A stretch of 40,776 nucleotides of DNA from contig JAXDBW010000009.1 in NCBI GenBank assembly GCA_034678405.1, forward strand, positions 1 through 40,776. Reading direction: 5' to 3'. Source of the DNA: JAXDBW01 sp034678405 (GTDB taxonomy: Bacteria > Patescibacteriota > Patescibacteriia > UBA10025 > JAHIVO01). The number at the start of each line of letters is the position of its first letter. Positions within the stretch are counted from its first letter, which is position 1. The notes under the pieces were generated by a model. That model saw only the letters and a list, made by a program, of their open reading frames with translations. It did no database searches and was not told where the DNA came from. The position numbers and the translations under genes were made by a program. Positions 33,225 through 40,776 of the stretch are shown one piece after another.

Positions 33225-34909
33225 TTACCCGGATGGATAACTTGTCCTGGTCGGAGTGGCTGTGTTTTGGGACGCGGTGTGGGAGGAGCGGAATCCACAG
33301 GTTTGGTGGGAGGGGTGGGTTTATTATCGGGATGTGATGGACCAGTGTGCCGAGCACTCTTGGGTCGCCGGTTATTGTTATTGTTCTTCCTTCCAGTAAA
33401 TGAAGATGGTTGACGGTGCAGGGCTTCTGACAGAGAAATGGGCGCTTCGTCCGGGGTCACCGATACATCCTGAAGTGATTCGAAATCAACCTTTGGTTTA
33501 GACTTATTCTCCTCCCTTTTTTTGGGACGATCAGAATTACCGTCATTACTTCGTGACCGCTGTTGATACGCGCCCTGATCACCATTCATTGAACGATTAT
33601 CGCTCTCAGCCGCTCCGCGATACATTTCTTGCACCCCGCTCCATCGCAGTATTTTTTCTTCAACTTCGGCTCGGGATTTGCTATAGCGCTCATGTGAGAC
33701 ATGGATCACCGTTTCTCTATTATTCGTCCGCCCTTCTGCAGGAGGTAGCGTCACCGCCGAAAATGGAGACGAGGCGACGCCATCGATCATCAGCTTCATG
33801 TATACATTAAACTTTGTAAGATTCACGAGGTCTTCCTCAGTAAAGGTGGGGAAAAATTCCTTTGCTAAAAACTCAGAATCGGCGGCCCCAACCCGGAAGC
33901 ACATAATCGTACCCACATTTCCAAAGACAGCGGCACGAACCTGCTCGTCTAACTGCTCAATGTACTGATGAGCAATAATGAGATTGAGTCGGTACTTGCG
34001 GGCCTCAGATAAAATACTCGCAAAACTTTCTGTCGCGAAGTTTTGAAACTCATCAACATATAGGTAAAAGTCGCGACGCTCTTCCTCGGCAATATCAACG
34101 CGACTCATGGCCGCAAGCTGCAACCGAGTAATCATCATCGCGCCAAGCAATGCGGAGCTATCTTCACCGATGCGGCCTTTCGAAAGATTGAGCAATACGA
34201 TTTTTCCATCATCCATTAGTGTACGGAGATCGATAGTGCTTTTTGGCTGACCAACAATATTACGGATAATAGAACTCGAAAGAAACTGACCCACTTTGTT
34301 TTGAATTGGAGCGATGGCTTCATTACGAAATCGGTCATTATACGATGCGAATTCATCCACCCAAAAACTCTTTACGATTGGATCGGTAATACGGTCGACA
34401 ACCTTTTTCCGATATTTTTTGTCAACCAGGATGCGTGAAATACCGAGCATAGTAGAGCCAGGATACTCAAGTAATGCAAGGATGCAGTTATTAAGTATGT
34501 ATTCCATCCGAGCGCTCCAGACCCCTTCCCAAATTTTTGTAAAGACACCCATTAGGCCTGATGCTACTAAATGGCGCTGATCGGGATCTACATTTTCGAG
34601 GACATTAAACCCTATTGGGTTATCCCTATCGGCCGGATCAAAATATACAACATCATTTATCCGATATGAAGGAATATAATCCAAAACTTTTTCGACGAGG
34701 TCTCCGTGCGGATCCACGAGGGCCAAACCTTTCCCTGCCTGTATATCCGAGATTACCATATTTTCTAGCACGGTCGTCTTCCCCATGCCCGTCTTCCCAA
34801 TCAAATACATATGACGGCGGCGATCGTCTTCTTTGATGCCAAACTTCCGCTGTAGATTACGGTAGTTTGTTTTAGCAAAATATGTTATGTCGGTTGATTC
34901 ATGTTCCAT
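33221..34909 (-). CDS. VirB4/TraG/HerA-like DNA-translocation ATPase
   Basis: The 562-residue protein is a RecA/FtsK-HerA-type motor ATPase. Walker A is 'GKTGMGKT' (38-45), Walker B 'YLYVDEFQNF' (about 282-291), followed by 'ARKYRLNLIIAHQY' (sensor motif). The 'ALVDPHGDLVEKVL' and 'YFDPADRDNPIGFN' segments are typical of type IV secretion coupling proteins and DUF87-type proteins. Residues after about 420 are low complexity: Asn-, Lys- and Pro-rich, probably disordered. It has no membrane segment of its own, but the gene upstream (3-base gap) encodes a membrane protein and the two probably form a complex. Function in DNA uptake, transfer or segregation cannot be decided from sequence. Confidence 0.85.
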   Translation of the reverse strand: MEHESTDITYFAKTNYRNLQRKFGIKEDDRRRHMYLIGKTGMGKTTVLENMVISDIQAGKGLALVDPHGDLVEKVLDYIPSYRINDVVYFDPADRDNPIGFNVLENVDPDQRHLVASGLMGVFTKIWEGVWSARMEYILNNCILALLEYPGSTMLGISRILVDKKYRKKVVDRITDPIVKSFWVDEFASYNDRFRNEAIAPIQNKVGQFLSSSIIRNIVGQPKSTIDLRTLMDDGKIVLLNLSKGRIGEDSSALLGAMMITRLQLAAMSRVDIAEEERRDFYLYVDEFQNFATESFASILSEARKYRLNLIIAHQYIEQLDEQVRAAVFGNVGTIMCFRVGAADSEFLAKEFFPTFTEEDLVNLTKFNVYMKLMIDGVASSPFSAVTLPPAEGRTNNRETVIHVSHERYSKSRAEVEEKILRWSGVQEMYRGAAESDNRSMNGDQGAYQQRSRSNDGNSDRPKKREENKSKPKVDFESLQDVSVTPDEAPISLSEALHRQPSSFTGRKNNNNNRRPKSARHTGPSHPDNKPTPPTKPVDSAPPTPRPKTQPLRPGQVIHPGN

Positions 34910-34912
34910 ATA

Positions 34913-36322
34913 CTAAACGGGGAGATTATCAGGCGGAGCCGCTTTTTCATCTTCGACCACTCCCGAGCCTCGCTGGGGTACTGGACTAATCATGGTTTCA
35001 ACGGGGAGGGTTGATGGTGGTTGTCCTTTCTTGGCCGCGACAGTCTGGAGTGAGGCAACCTTGACATCAAGTGTTGGGAAGTGCCAGAGGCTGGCGAGTT
35101 CTTCTATATTGAGAATAAACCCTTTGCGGCCACGTTTCATGCTGCGGCCACGGTACGCGTAGAGAATACGCTTTTTACGACCTCGCGTCCGGCTCTTGAT
35201 GAACATGTAGTGGACCTTTGATTCTGTCTTCTTATTTTTTTTCAGACCATTGAGTTGCGGGGTACTGTATTGCTGGAATGCGCCGATAACGCCGCTCACG
35301 CCCTTTGATTTCTGAAATACATCCTTCTTGGCGGCATAAATAAATCTAATTTTTGCCACATATCCAAGTTTGCTGATTTTGATGCCAATATTTTCCACAA
35401 TATCACGTTCGTCCGGAGACAAATGCTGCATTTGACTCGGCCACTCACGCTCTTTTTTCTGCGAAGCGCCGCCATCGAGGTCACTCGGCGGAATAATGGA
35501 GGCAGTGAATGATTCGATAAAACCGCGGGAAACTTCTCGAGGAAAGTATGTAAGATCGGGACCTGATTTTTCTGATTTTTTGCCAATGAGTTTATTAATC
35601 AGCGCAATACCTTTTTTGCGCCAGCCCTCACCGATAGGTTCCATCACAATTTGAATCCATAGCTGTTCCCCCGGTCCCATGCGACTCATGATTTCCATCA
35701 TCGAGGCAAGTGGATCGAGCAACCGCTGAGATAGTGAATGCTCAAACATGGGGTAGGTACGGAGTGGGTAGAGTTCGTTATTGGTCAGCTTCATCTCGGT
35801 GCCGTAGATATCCCAGTCTGAATCAGCCAGCTTTTCCGGATGGGGAACCATGTCAATATAGTCCTCGACCTCAGTTATTTCCGCATCGGGGTATTGAGCA
35901 TAAATTGCAGCTTCCACTAAATCACGAAATTTTTTGGGCGGGCGGATAAGAAACTGTATATAGCCCTCGATACTGACTATCTCCAGACTGATACTAAGCT
36001 GGGTATACCCCTCAATATACCGTTCTATGAGATCGCCTGATTTTTTGATGCCGTGTAGGTGCGCAAAAATCTGTTCAACCGCTTTCGGACTGAGTTCATT
36101 TTGCTGAGGAATATCGATGGCCAGCAATACATTCTCAACGGCATTAGCATAGCGGTTACGGATATACTCTACCCATCCCGCCCACGCGCCCCACAATGCT
36201 AAAAATATAAAGATTATCCAGCCTCCGTTTGCGACGATTAAAAACATGGCGCTGAACGGGTTGTCAGCGCTCGGCAGTACTGCGGCTATCGCAGTGGGGT
36301 CAAATAGTATAAACTGAAACAT
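34913..36322 (-). CDS. Membrane protein partner of the VirB4/HerA-like ATPase
   Basis: I do not recognise a characterised family, though I believe this protein is found next to HerA-like ATPases in Patescibacteria. The 469-residue protein has an N-terminal membrane segment (about 27-50). The cytoplasmic region includes a helical part, then 'YIQFLIRPPKKFRDLVEAAIYAQYPDAEITEVEDY' near 125-160 and a long alpha/beta domain. The tail (about 430-469) is Pro- and Ala-rich. The 'IYAQYPDAEI' segment resembles the domain before VirB4-type ATPases, which suggests that the ATPase and this protein may be a split form of a single T4SS-type motor. The start ATG follows the previous stop by 29 bases; an AGGAGG sits too far upstream to serve it. 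Confidence 0.6.
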   Translation of the reverse strand: MFQFILFDPTAIAAVLPSADNPFSAMFLIVANGGWIIFIFLALWGAWAGWVEYIRNRYANAVENVLLAIDIPQQNELSPKAVEQIFAHLHGIKKSGDLIERYIEGYTQLSISLEIVSIEGYIQFLIRPPKKFRDLVEAAIYAQYPDAEITEVEDYIDMVPHPEKLADSDWDIYGTEMKLTNNELYPLRTYPMFEHSLSQRLLDPLASMMEIMSRMGPGEQLWIQIVMEPIGEGWRKKGIALINKLIGKKSEKSGPDLTYFPREVSRGFIESFTASIIPPSDLDGGASQKKEREWPSQMQHLSPDERDIVENIGIKISKLGYVAKIRFIYAAKKDVFQKSKGVSGVIGAFQQYSTPQLNGLKKNKKTESKVHYMFIKSRTRGRKKRILYAYRGRSMKRGRKGFILNIEELASLWHFPTLDVKVASLQTVAAKKGQPPSTLPVETMISPVPQRGSGVVEDEKAAPPDNLPV

Positions 36323-36351
36323 AGTGCCGATTGGGGCCCGTCCGGATCCTC

Positions 36352-37464
36352 CTATTCGTTGGTATAGGTTCCATCCGGCAGCTTTTTAAATTTTGTTTTA
36401 TCGGTCAATGCTAAGTGCACGGTATTCTTTTTAACGATGCGTTGCTCAAGCACTTTACTCACGAGCTCATCGCGAGACAGAGGGCGACCAGCGTCTCGAA
36501 GTATTTCCTGGAGAACGTTTGCTACGACGCCCGGTTTGTATCCCCATTCTTTGAGTGCATAGATACCACGGCCAACGAGCACATACTGATCATTGAGGAT
36601 GAGCTCATTATGCACGGTCGGCGGATATGCTTTACGGTCATCAAATTTCGTCTCGTTGATTCGTTTCGTGATATCAGTGAAATGCATCGGCTTACCCTGT
36701 TTTTTCAGCACCAGATAAATTTTATCATTCATGCGCTTCGGCACGATGCTCCCCCACTCAGTAATGCCGTACTCATCGAATGGATTGCGTGAAACTTTTT
36801 GACTGATCTGAACGTATGAGATAATCGCATCATCCGTTAGTTGTTCACTATTTTTTTGATAGAGGTCGGTTTGTTTGAAATTGTTGAGCAATTCGTCTGC
36901 GGACAGTGGTTTGTTTTTCTCAGTGATAATGTTAACTACCTGCGCGATGACGTCCTTGAGCAAGTGGGTTGGCGCATGCATGGTTCGCCATGACTGGCGA
37001 ATATCTTTTGTTTCCTTGACGAGTTTAACGGTATCATCTAGTAACTCCGAAATGATGAACAGAATATTCTGCCGATTTGTATCGTTGTCCCCAACTACCT
37101 GCAACAAGTGAGCCAGTAGAAAATCCTCCCACATAATTCCACCATGTTGCTCGAGCACTGAAGTAACCGTGTGATCAATCACGCTCACCGTAGACTTGAA
37201 ATCTTTCAGTTTCTTAATCTTCTGGATTGCAGTATTTTCAATTTGCCGAACCCGTTCACGAGTCACCTTGTAGCTCGCTCCAATCTCCTCTAGCGTCTCT
37301 TTTTCTTTACCGTGGAGGCCATACCTTCGCCGCAGCACATCCTCTTCACGTGAGGTTAGATTTTTAAACAACTGAGAAATGACCTCAGTTGGATTAAACT
37401 GTTCAATTTCAGTTGTTTTTTTGCTTGAGATTACGCGATCCAGGATTGAGTGTTCTCCATCCAT
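36352..37464 (-). CDS. Sigma-region-4 protein fused to HARE-HTH/winged-helix repeats
   Basis: The protein begins with a sigma-70 region 4 (about residues 33-86 from the ATG at 37464), containing 'LTSREEDVLRRRYGL' and the helix-turn-helix 'TLEEIGASYKVTRERVRQIE'. Region 2, which melts the -10 element, and region 3 are absent, so it cannot be a complete sigma factor. Downstream are several winged-helix units. One near 247-309 ('KIYLVLKKQGKPMHFTDITK', then 'GRGIYALKEWGY') fits HARE-HTH, the domain of the RNA polymerase delta subunit; a last one spans about 311-366. It may be an accessory transcription factor that contacts -35 DNA. A TTG four codons upstream is an alternative start. It has the best promoter of the window. 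Confidence 0.85.
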   Translation of the reverse strand: MDGEHSILDRVISSKKTTEIEQFNPTEVISQLFKNLTSREEDVLRRRYGLHGKEKETLEEIGASYKVTRERVRQIENTAIQKIKKLKDFKSTVSVIDHTVTSVLEQHGGIMWEDFLLAHLLQVVGDNDTNRQNILFIISELLDDTVKLVKETKDIRQSWRTMHAPTHLLKDVIAQVVNIITEKNKPLSADELLNNFKQTDLYQKNSEQLTDDAIISYVQISQKVSRNPFDEYGITEWGSIVPKRMNDKIYLVLKKQGKPMHFTDITKRINETKFDDRKAYPPTVHNELILNDQYVLVGRGIYALKEWGYKPGVVANVLQEILRDAGRPLSRDELVSKVLEQRIVKKNTVHLALTDKTKFKKLPDGTYTNE

Positions 37465-37505
37465 ATGTGTTTGCAAAATAGATCGAAATTCGTTGTAACT
37501 TCTTT

Positions 37506-37534
37506 AGTATAGCATACTTTAGTCGAAGTGTCAA
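37506..37534 (-). promoter_or_regulatory. Perfect-consensus -35 promoter of the sigma4/HARE-HTH gene
   Basis: The minus strand reads TTGACA, a 17-base spacer ending in TGC, then TATACT. The predicted start is near 37499, about 35 bases ahead of the ATG at 37464. The leader has no Shine-Dalgarno. The rest of the 165-base gap between secF and this gene holds no gene that I can see. Confidence 0.8.
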
Positions 37535-37629
37535 GAGATTTCTACTATTGCGACAGAATTCTTATTTTTGTCAAATAACAACACGCGCCGATTACCAGCG
37601 CCCGGATAGTTGTGGTTAGTTTGGGTAAG

Positions 37630-38529
37630 TTACCCGGATCGTTTTCGCAATCGTTGCCAGGTAACGAACAGCGGGCTCGCAATAAATATTGATGAATACG
37701 TTCCGACCCCAATACCGATGATCAAAGCTAGAATGAAGTATTGAATTGACTCACCACCAAATAAATAGAGAGCAAATAGCACGAGTAGTGTGGTCAGAGA
37801 CGTATTGAGTGATCGAATCATCGTAGCGTTGACACTCATATTAACCACACGGGAAAATGACTCTTGTGGTGACTTTTTTAACTGTTCGCGGATGCGATCA
37901 AACACTACTATCGTATCATGTACCGAGAAGCCAAGCACGGTGAGTAGTGCAGTAATGAAGAGGGCGTCAATTTCGACATTAAAGTATTTGCCAAGCACCG
38001 CAAATACACCTATTACAAGTAGTATGTTATGGAACAGTGCAATGAGCGCCCCCAGACCGCATACCCATGATTTCATAATGCGGCTTCCGGCTTTGCGGAA
38101 CGCAAAAGAGATGTAGATAATTATTAAAGAAAGGACCAGAATAATCGCTACGGTAGCTTTCTGACGCAGCTCCTGGCCGACGGTTGGTCCAATTGATTCA
38201 AACGCTTGCTCATCTATTGGGCTGTGAGCCTCGCGCAGCGCGGTGAGAATTGATTGGTACATCTCTTGGTTTACCTCTTTCATGCGAATAGTTACTTCGC
38301 TGTCTCCCAGTGGCTGGACAACCGGAGTGCCAACGTCAAAAGTGGCAACCGTGTTAGTAATCTCAGTTACCGGCGGGCGACCATCGGGATAATCAAGGCG
38401 GATCAGACTCCCGCCAGTGAAATCAATACTTGGTTTCAAGCCACCCATAACAAGCGCAATAACACCCGGCACGATCACGATCAGTGAAAGTGTATACCAG
38501 AGTTTTCTTTTGCCGACAATATCAAACAT
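37630..38529 (-). CDS. secF: Protein translocase subunit SecF
   Basis: SecF with SecD uses the proton gradient to help the SecYEG channel release exported proteins. The 299-residue protein has TM1 (about 10-30), a short periplasmic domain with 'SIDFTGGSLIRLDY', and five membrane segments at the C-terminus, including 'TVLGFSVHDTIVVFDRIREQL' (SecF signature) and 'GIGVGTYSSIFIASPL'. Length is normal. It starts 4 bases after the secD stop (TAA-CTAT-ATG). Its own stop overlaps the palindrome GGGTAA-C-TTACCC. Confidence 0.96.
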   Translation of the reverse strand: MFDIVGKRKLWYTLSLIVIVPGVIALVMGGLKPSIDFTGGSLIRLDYPDGRPPVTEITNTVATFDVGTPVVQPLGDSEVTIRMKEVNQEMYQSILTALREAHSPIDEQAFESIGPTVGQELRQKATVAIILVLSLIIIYISFAFRKAGSRIMKSWVCGLGALIALFHNILLVIGVFAVLGKYFNVEIDALFITALLTVLGFSVHDTIVVFDRIREQLKKSPQESFSRVVNMSVNATMIRSLNTSLTTLLVLFALYLFGGESIQYFILALIIGIGVGTYSSIFIASPLFVTWQRLRKRSG

Positions 38530-38533
38530 ATAG

Positions 38534-40189
38534 TTAGCGTTCTATGCGGGTACTGACGAACCACCCAAGATGTCGTTCAAACCAGCGCCCGGACACCAGC
38601 CGGAGGAAGGTCCGACTGACCGTAATCGCTGAAAACATACTGATGAGTACGCCGAGGCCAAGCGTGATGGCAAACCCCTGGATAATGCTCGTACCAAACC
38701 ACGCGAGGATAATAGTAGTTATTAAACTTGAAATATTCGAATCACGGATCGACGGCCACGCCCGACGAAACCCTTCTTCGACTGCCTGCGGGAGTGGTCG
38801 GCCATCTCGAAGTTCTTCCTTACACCGTTCGAAGATAAGGACATTCGCGTCGACGGCCATACCAATAGACAGGATAAATCCCGCTACGCCGGCGAGTGTC
38901 AACGTCACAGGAATCAGCTTGAATAAAGCCAGAATGACGAGAGCATAAATAACCAAAGCAACCACTGACAAAAGGCCGGGTAAGCGATAGTACAAAATCA
39001 TAAATAGACCTACCAGTGCCAGGCCAATGAGGCCGGCAAGAAAACTCTTCTCAACTGATACTGCTCCGAGTGAGGCGCCGACGTTTTGCTGTGAAACGAG
39101 AGTAACCGGGACGGGCAAAGCACCAGCATTCAATCGCTGAGCAAGCAGCCGCGCTTCCTCCAGTGTAAAGCTACCGGTAATCACCGCACTCCCTGAAGTT
39201 ATTTCGGTATTTACGCGGGGCAGTGAAATTGGCTGTCCATCGAGGAAAATACCAACAACATTACCAACGTTGCGTTTCGTAATTTCCGCGAACAGATCCG
39301 CACCCTCTTTATCAAATTCAAGGTTAACCTGCGGTTGATTTGTCGTCTGCTCAAATGAGACAAAAGCACGATCGAGATTTTTCCCAGAGAGATCAGTATT
39401 CACGAAATCAACTGTGCCCTCGGTCGGCTCCTTAGTAAACAAGATATGGCTCGCGCTCACTTGGTCGCCATCCTCTCCTGTTTTTTTGATGATATGATAC
39501 CCAAACTGTGTCTCGACAACCTCAGGATAGATTTCACCAACTGACATCTTATCAAACACAACATCGCCAAATTCGGATACCATCACATCGCGGGTGAAGT
39601 AGCCGAGGTCGCCCCCTTTCTTGTCGCCAGTGTCCTGATCGACATTACCCGGATCTTCTGAGTATTGGTTTGCCAGTGCGGCGAAGTCAGTGTCCGGTTG
39701 GAGCGCCTCCTGGAGGACCTCTTCAGCTTTCGCTTTGGCTGCAGCATTTTTATCCTGTGCCGCTTGGAGTGCTTCAGGTGATAATTCTGTAGCCTTTTGC
39801 TCGCGAAACTCAAGCAGTGGAGTTTCACCAATCAAGTCAATCGCTTGCTGCACATCAGTTATGCCAGCCAGTTCAACGATAACCCGCCACTGATCGCCAC
39901 TTTTATTTGTCTGTACGAGCGGCTCGGTCACTCCGAGCGTATTTACGCGCCGTTCAATGACGTCGCGCACACCCTCAAGCGCATCTGCTTCATCAGCGGG
40001 GGCGATGTCACTGGTATCGGCATTATAAACGAGATGCGTCCCACCCTGCAGATCGAGGCCGAGATGTACTTTTATTTGCTTATAGTAATCCCCAATCCTA
40101 ATATCCGGGCCACTGGGGTAGCTAACCAGCCCAGCGAGGACTGAGATGAGGAGAATCCCTATAAATGTTATCCAAACGCGCTTGCGCAT
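38534..40189 (-). CDS. secD: Protein translocase subunit SecD with an inserted parvulin-like domain
   Basis: The 551-residue protein has SecD's TM1 (about 5-25), the first periplasmic strand region 'HLGLDLQGGTHLVY', and an intact second half. The second half includes 'GVLISMFSAITVSRTFLRL', 'GMAVDANVLIFERCKEEL', and the six C-terminal membrane segments. In the periplasmic P1 region, between 'TPLLEFREQ' and 'VDFVNTDLSGKNLDRAF', about 105 extra residues (about 147-252) match a PpiC/parvulin prolyl isomerase. They include 'DFAALANQYSEDPGN', 'GGDLGYFTRDVMVSEFGDVVF' and 'TQFGYHIIKK'. The His-bearing first strand, normally at the domain's N-terminus, is found at its end ('SASHILFT'), a circular permutation. 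I chose the ATG at 40189; a TTG four codons up is less likely. Confidence 0.95.
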   Translation of the reverse strand: MRKRVWITFIGILLISVLAGLVSYPSGPDIRIGDYYKQIKVHLGLDLQGGTHLVYNADTSDIAPADEADALEGVRDVIERRVNTLGVTEPLVQTNKSGDQWRVIVELAGITDVQQAIDLIGETPLLEFREQKATELSPEALQAAQDKNAAAKAKAEEVLQEALQPDTDFAALANQYSEDPGNVDQDTGDKKGGDLGYFTRDVMVSEFGDVVFDKMSVGEIYPEVVETQFGYHIIKKTGEDGDQVSASHILFTKEPTEGTVDFVNTDLSGKNLDRAFVSFEQTTNQPQVNLEFDKEGADLFAEITKRNVGNVVGIFLDGQPISLPRVNTEITSGSAVITGSFTLEEARLLAQRLNAGALPVPVTLVSQQNVGASLGAVSVEKSFLAGLIGLALVGLFMILYYRLPGLLSVVALVIYALVILALFKLIPVTLTLAGVAGFILSIGMAVDANVLIFERCKEELRDGRPLPQAVEEGFRRAWPSIRDSNISSLITTIILAWFGTSIIQGFAITLGLGVLISMFSAITVSRTFLRLVSGRWFERHLGWFVSTRIER

Positions 40190-40235
40190 ACTGTAAGTCA
40201 AAATCTAACCGCCCATAGCATTGGCGTTACCAAGT

Positions 40236-40264
40236 AGTATAGGGCATTATCAGGTACTTGGCAA
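40236..40264 (-). promoter_or_regulatory. Promoter of secD-secF
   Basis: The minus strand reads TTGCCA, a 17-base spacer, then TATACT. The predicted start is near 40229, giving a 40-base leader. The -35 box lies inside the 3' end of the BrxC/YtxJ-like gene. Confidence 0.7.
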
Positions 40265-40588
40265 TTGCATCACGATCTCAAATAGCGTGTCTGAATCAAT
40301 CTCACCATGATCCCAGTTGCCGGCGAGTCTACCATTATGATATAGAAATACTTGTGGAGATTCGTGCTTGATGCCGCTTATTTCTTCTGCATACGCGGAC
40401 GCCTCTGGTGCCTCTTGCACCACCACGCGATGCACGACTATGTCGAGTTGTTTTTCTAGCCGGCGTAGCGCTGTTTGGGCGGCTGCACTCTGGTGACATG
40501 TTCTGCTGTGGATGAAAAGCAGCACGGGCATACTCATGCTGTGATGTACCGCCTCGTCAATATCTGATTTTTTTGTCATTGTTTTCAT
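40250..40588 (-). CDS. BrxC/YtxJ-like monothiol thioredoxin-fold protein
   Basis: The 112-residue protein is a thioredoxin fold with a single active cysteine, 'SRTCHQS' (CxxS), in place of CxxC. The later 'GIKHESPQVFLYHNGRL', with its cis-proline loop (SPQ), is characteristic of the YtxJ/BrxC family, which in Bacillus reduces bacillithiol-mixed disulfides. Whether this organism makes bacillithiol cannot be judged here; no bsh genes are seen. I took the ATG at 40588; a GTG at 40594 and an ATG at 40579 are possible. The upstream glycosyltransferase ends 9 bases earlier, and secD lies 60 bases downstream with its own promoter. Confidence 0.75.
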   Translation of the reverse strand: MKTMTKKSDIDEAVHHSMSMPVLLFIHSRTCHQSAAAQTALRRLEKQLDIVVHRVVVQEAPEASAYAEEISGIKHESPQVFLYHNGRLAGNWDHGEIDSDTLFEIVMQLPST

Positions 40589-40597
40589 TATCACCAG

Positions 40598-40776
40598 CTA
40601 TGAATGGGGGTACCGCTGATGAGCATGGAATGTATGTCGCGCATTCAGATAATAATCAAACAATTTGAGATAGTCGAGTACATGTCGAGTGATGAGAAAA
40701 TGTTTGCGGACATGCTCTTTGCCTTGTCGACCAAGCCGACGAGCGCGGGTACGATTCGTTAGAAGTTTCAAGCAGG
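40598..40776 (-). CDS. C-terminal end of a GT4 glycosyltransferase (trehalose synthase-like)
   Basis: Only the last 59 codons are within the window; the gene runs off the right edge. The translated end contains 'RARRLGRQGKEHVRKHFLIT' followed by 'RHVLDYLKLFDYYL', the closing helices typical of GT4 enzymes. The 'HVRKHFLITRH..DYL' pattern is best known to me from TreT-type trehalose synthases. The EX7E catalytic motif would be upstream, outside the window. The call of the subfamily is tentative. Confidence 0.6.
   Translation of the reverse strand, partial: CLKLLTNRTRARRLGRQGKEHVRKHFLITRHVLDYLKLFDYYLNARHTFHAHQRYPHS

Noticed and set aside
36334..36351. AGGAGG right after the sigma4/HARE-HTH stop codon
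   Set aside because: It looks like a perfect Shine-Dalgarno but lies about 23-28 bases from the next ATG, with no start codon at the proper distance.
37622..37635. Palindrome GGGTAA-C-TTACCC over the secF stop codon, and weak AT-rich stems after it
   Set aside because: A 1-base loop cannot form a stable hairpin and no T-run follows, so I do not call a terminator; it may be chance.
1..40776. tRNA genes, CRISPR arrays, transposases, phage genes or integration sites
   Set aside because: I looked for cloverleaf-like segments, regular repeats and DDE or integrase-type motifs and found none that I could support.

Overview
The window looks like a piece of a Patescibacteria (Candidate Phyla Radiation) chromosome. 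I infer this from several minimised core proteins: an alanyl-tRNA synthetase ending right after its editing domain, a prolyl-tRNA synthetase without the large editing insertion, an RNA polymerase alpha subunit without its C-terminal domain, and a shortened L13. Family content fits too: a DUF4012 protein, a sigma-region-4/HARE-HTH protein and a two-gene VirB4/HerA-like ATPase pair. TGA is used as a stop codon (for example at 15593 and 22231), so this is not one of the UGA-recoding lineages. Every gene I can support lies on the minus strand; I found no credible plus-strand gene, tRNA, rRNA, CRISPR array or mobile element.

Layout in transcription order, from high to low coordinates. (1) 40776-37630: end of a glycosyltransferase, a BrxC/YtxJ-like thioredoxin-fold protein, then secD-secF from a clear promoter. 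SecD carries a parvulin-like domain whose strand order appears circularly permuted. (2) 37534-33221: a perfect TTGACA-17-TATACT promoter, the sigma4/HARE-HTH protein, then a membrane protein and an ATPase resembling a DNA-translocation pair. (3) 33224-29672: a promoter driving LiaF-like membrane protein, dual-specificity phosphatase and OLD-type ATPase/TOPRIM protein, followed by mnmA. (4) alaS from its own near-leaderless promoter. (5) 27757-23725: strong promoter, an attenuator-like terminator, then infA-rpmJ-rpsM-rpsK-rpsD-rpoA-rplQ-rplM-rpsI. (6) 23718-15593: flippase, glycosyltransferases, O-antigen-ligase-like polymerase and a GT-C transferase, beginning only 6 bases after rpsI. (7) 15554-11285: DUF4012 protein, a second MreB and a GT4 glycosyltransferase. 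(8) 11243-1932: holB, an Asp-box lipoprotein, frr, rseP, proS, mreB-mreC-mreD and mrdA, a growth and cell-shape transcription unit. (9) greA and the 5' part of lysS, each with its own promoter.

The organism seems to start translation largely without Shine-Dalgarno sequences: almost none of the inspected starts has one at the right distance. Genes are packed 1-20 bases apart, often as a TAA stop, two to five bases, then ATG. Three genes (holB, mnmA, alaS) have -10 boxes 10-12 bases before the ATG, predicting 4-6 base leaders. The strongest leads are the permuted parvulin inside SecD, the alpha subunit ending in an AT-hook-like tail, the attenuator before infA, and the LiaF-like/phosphatase/OLD operon. 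All family calls are by eye from motifs; no database search was run.
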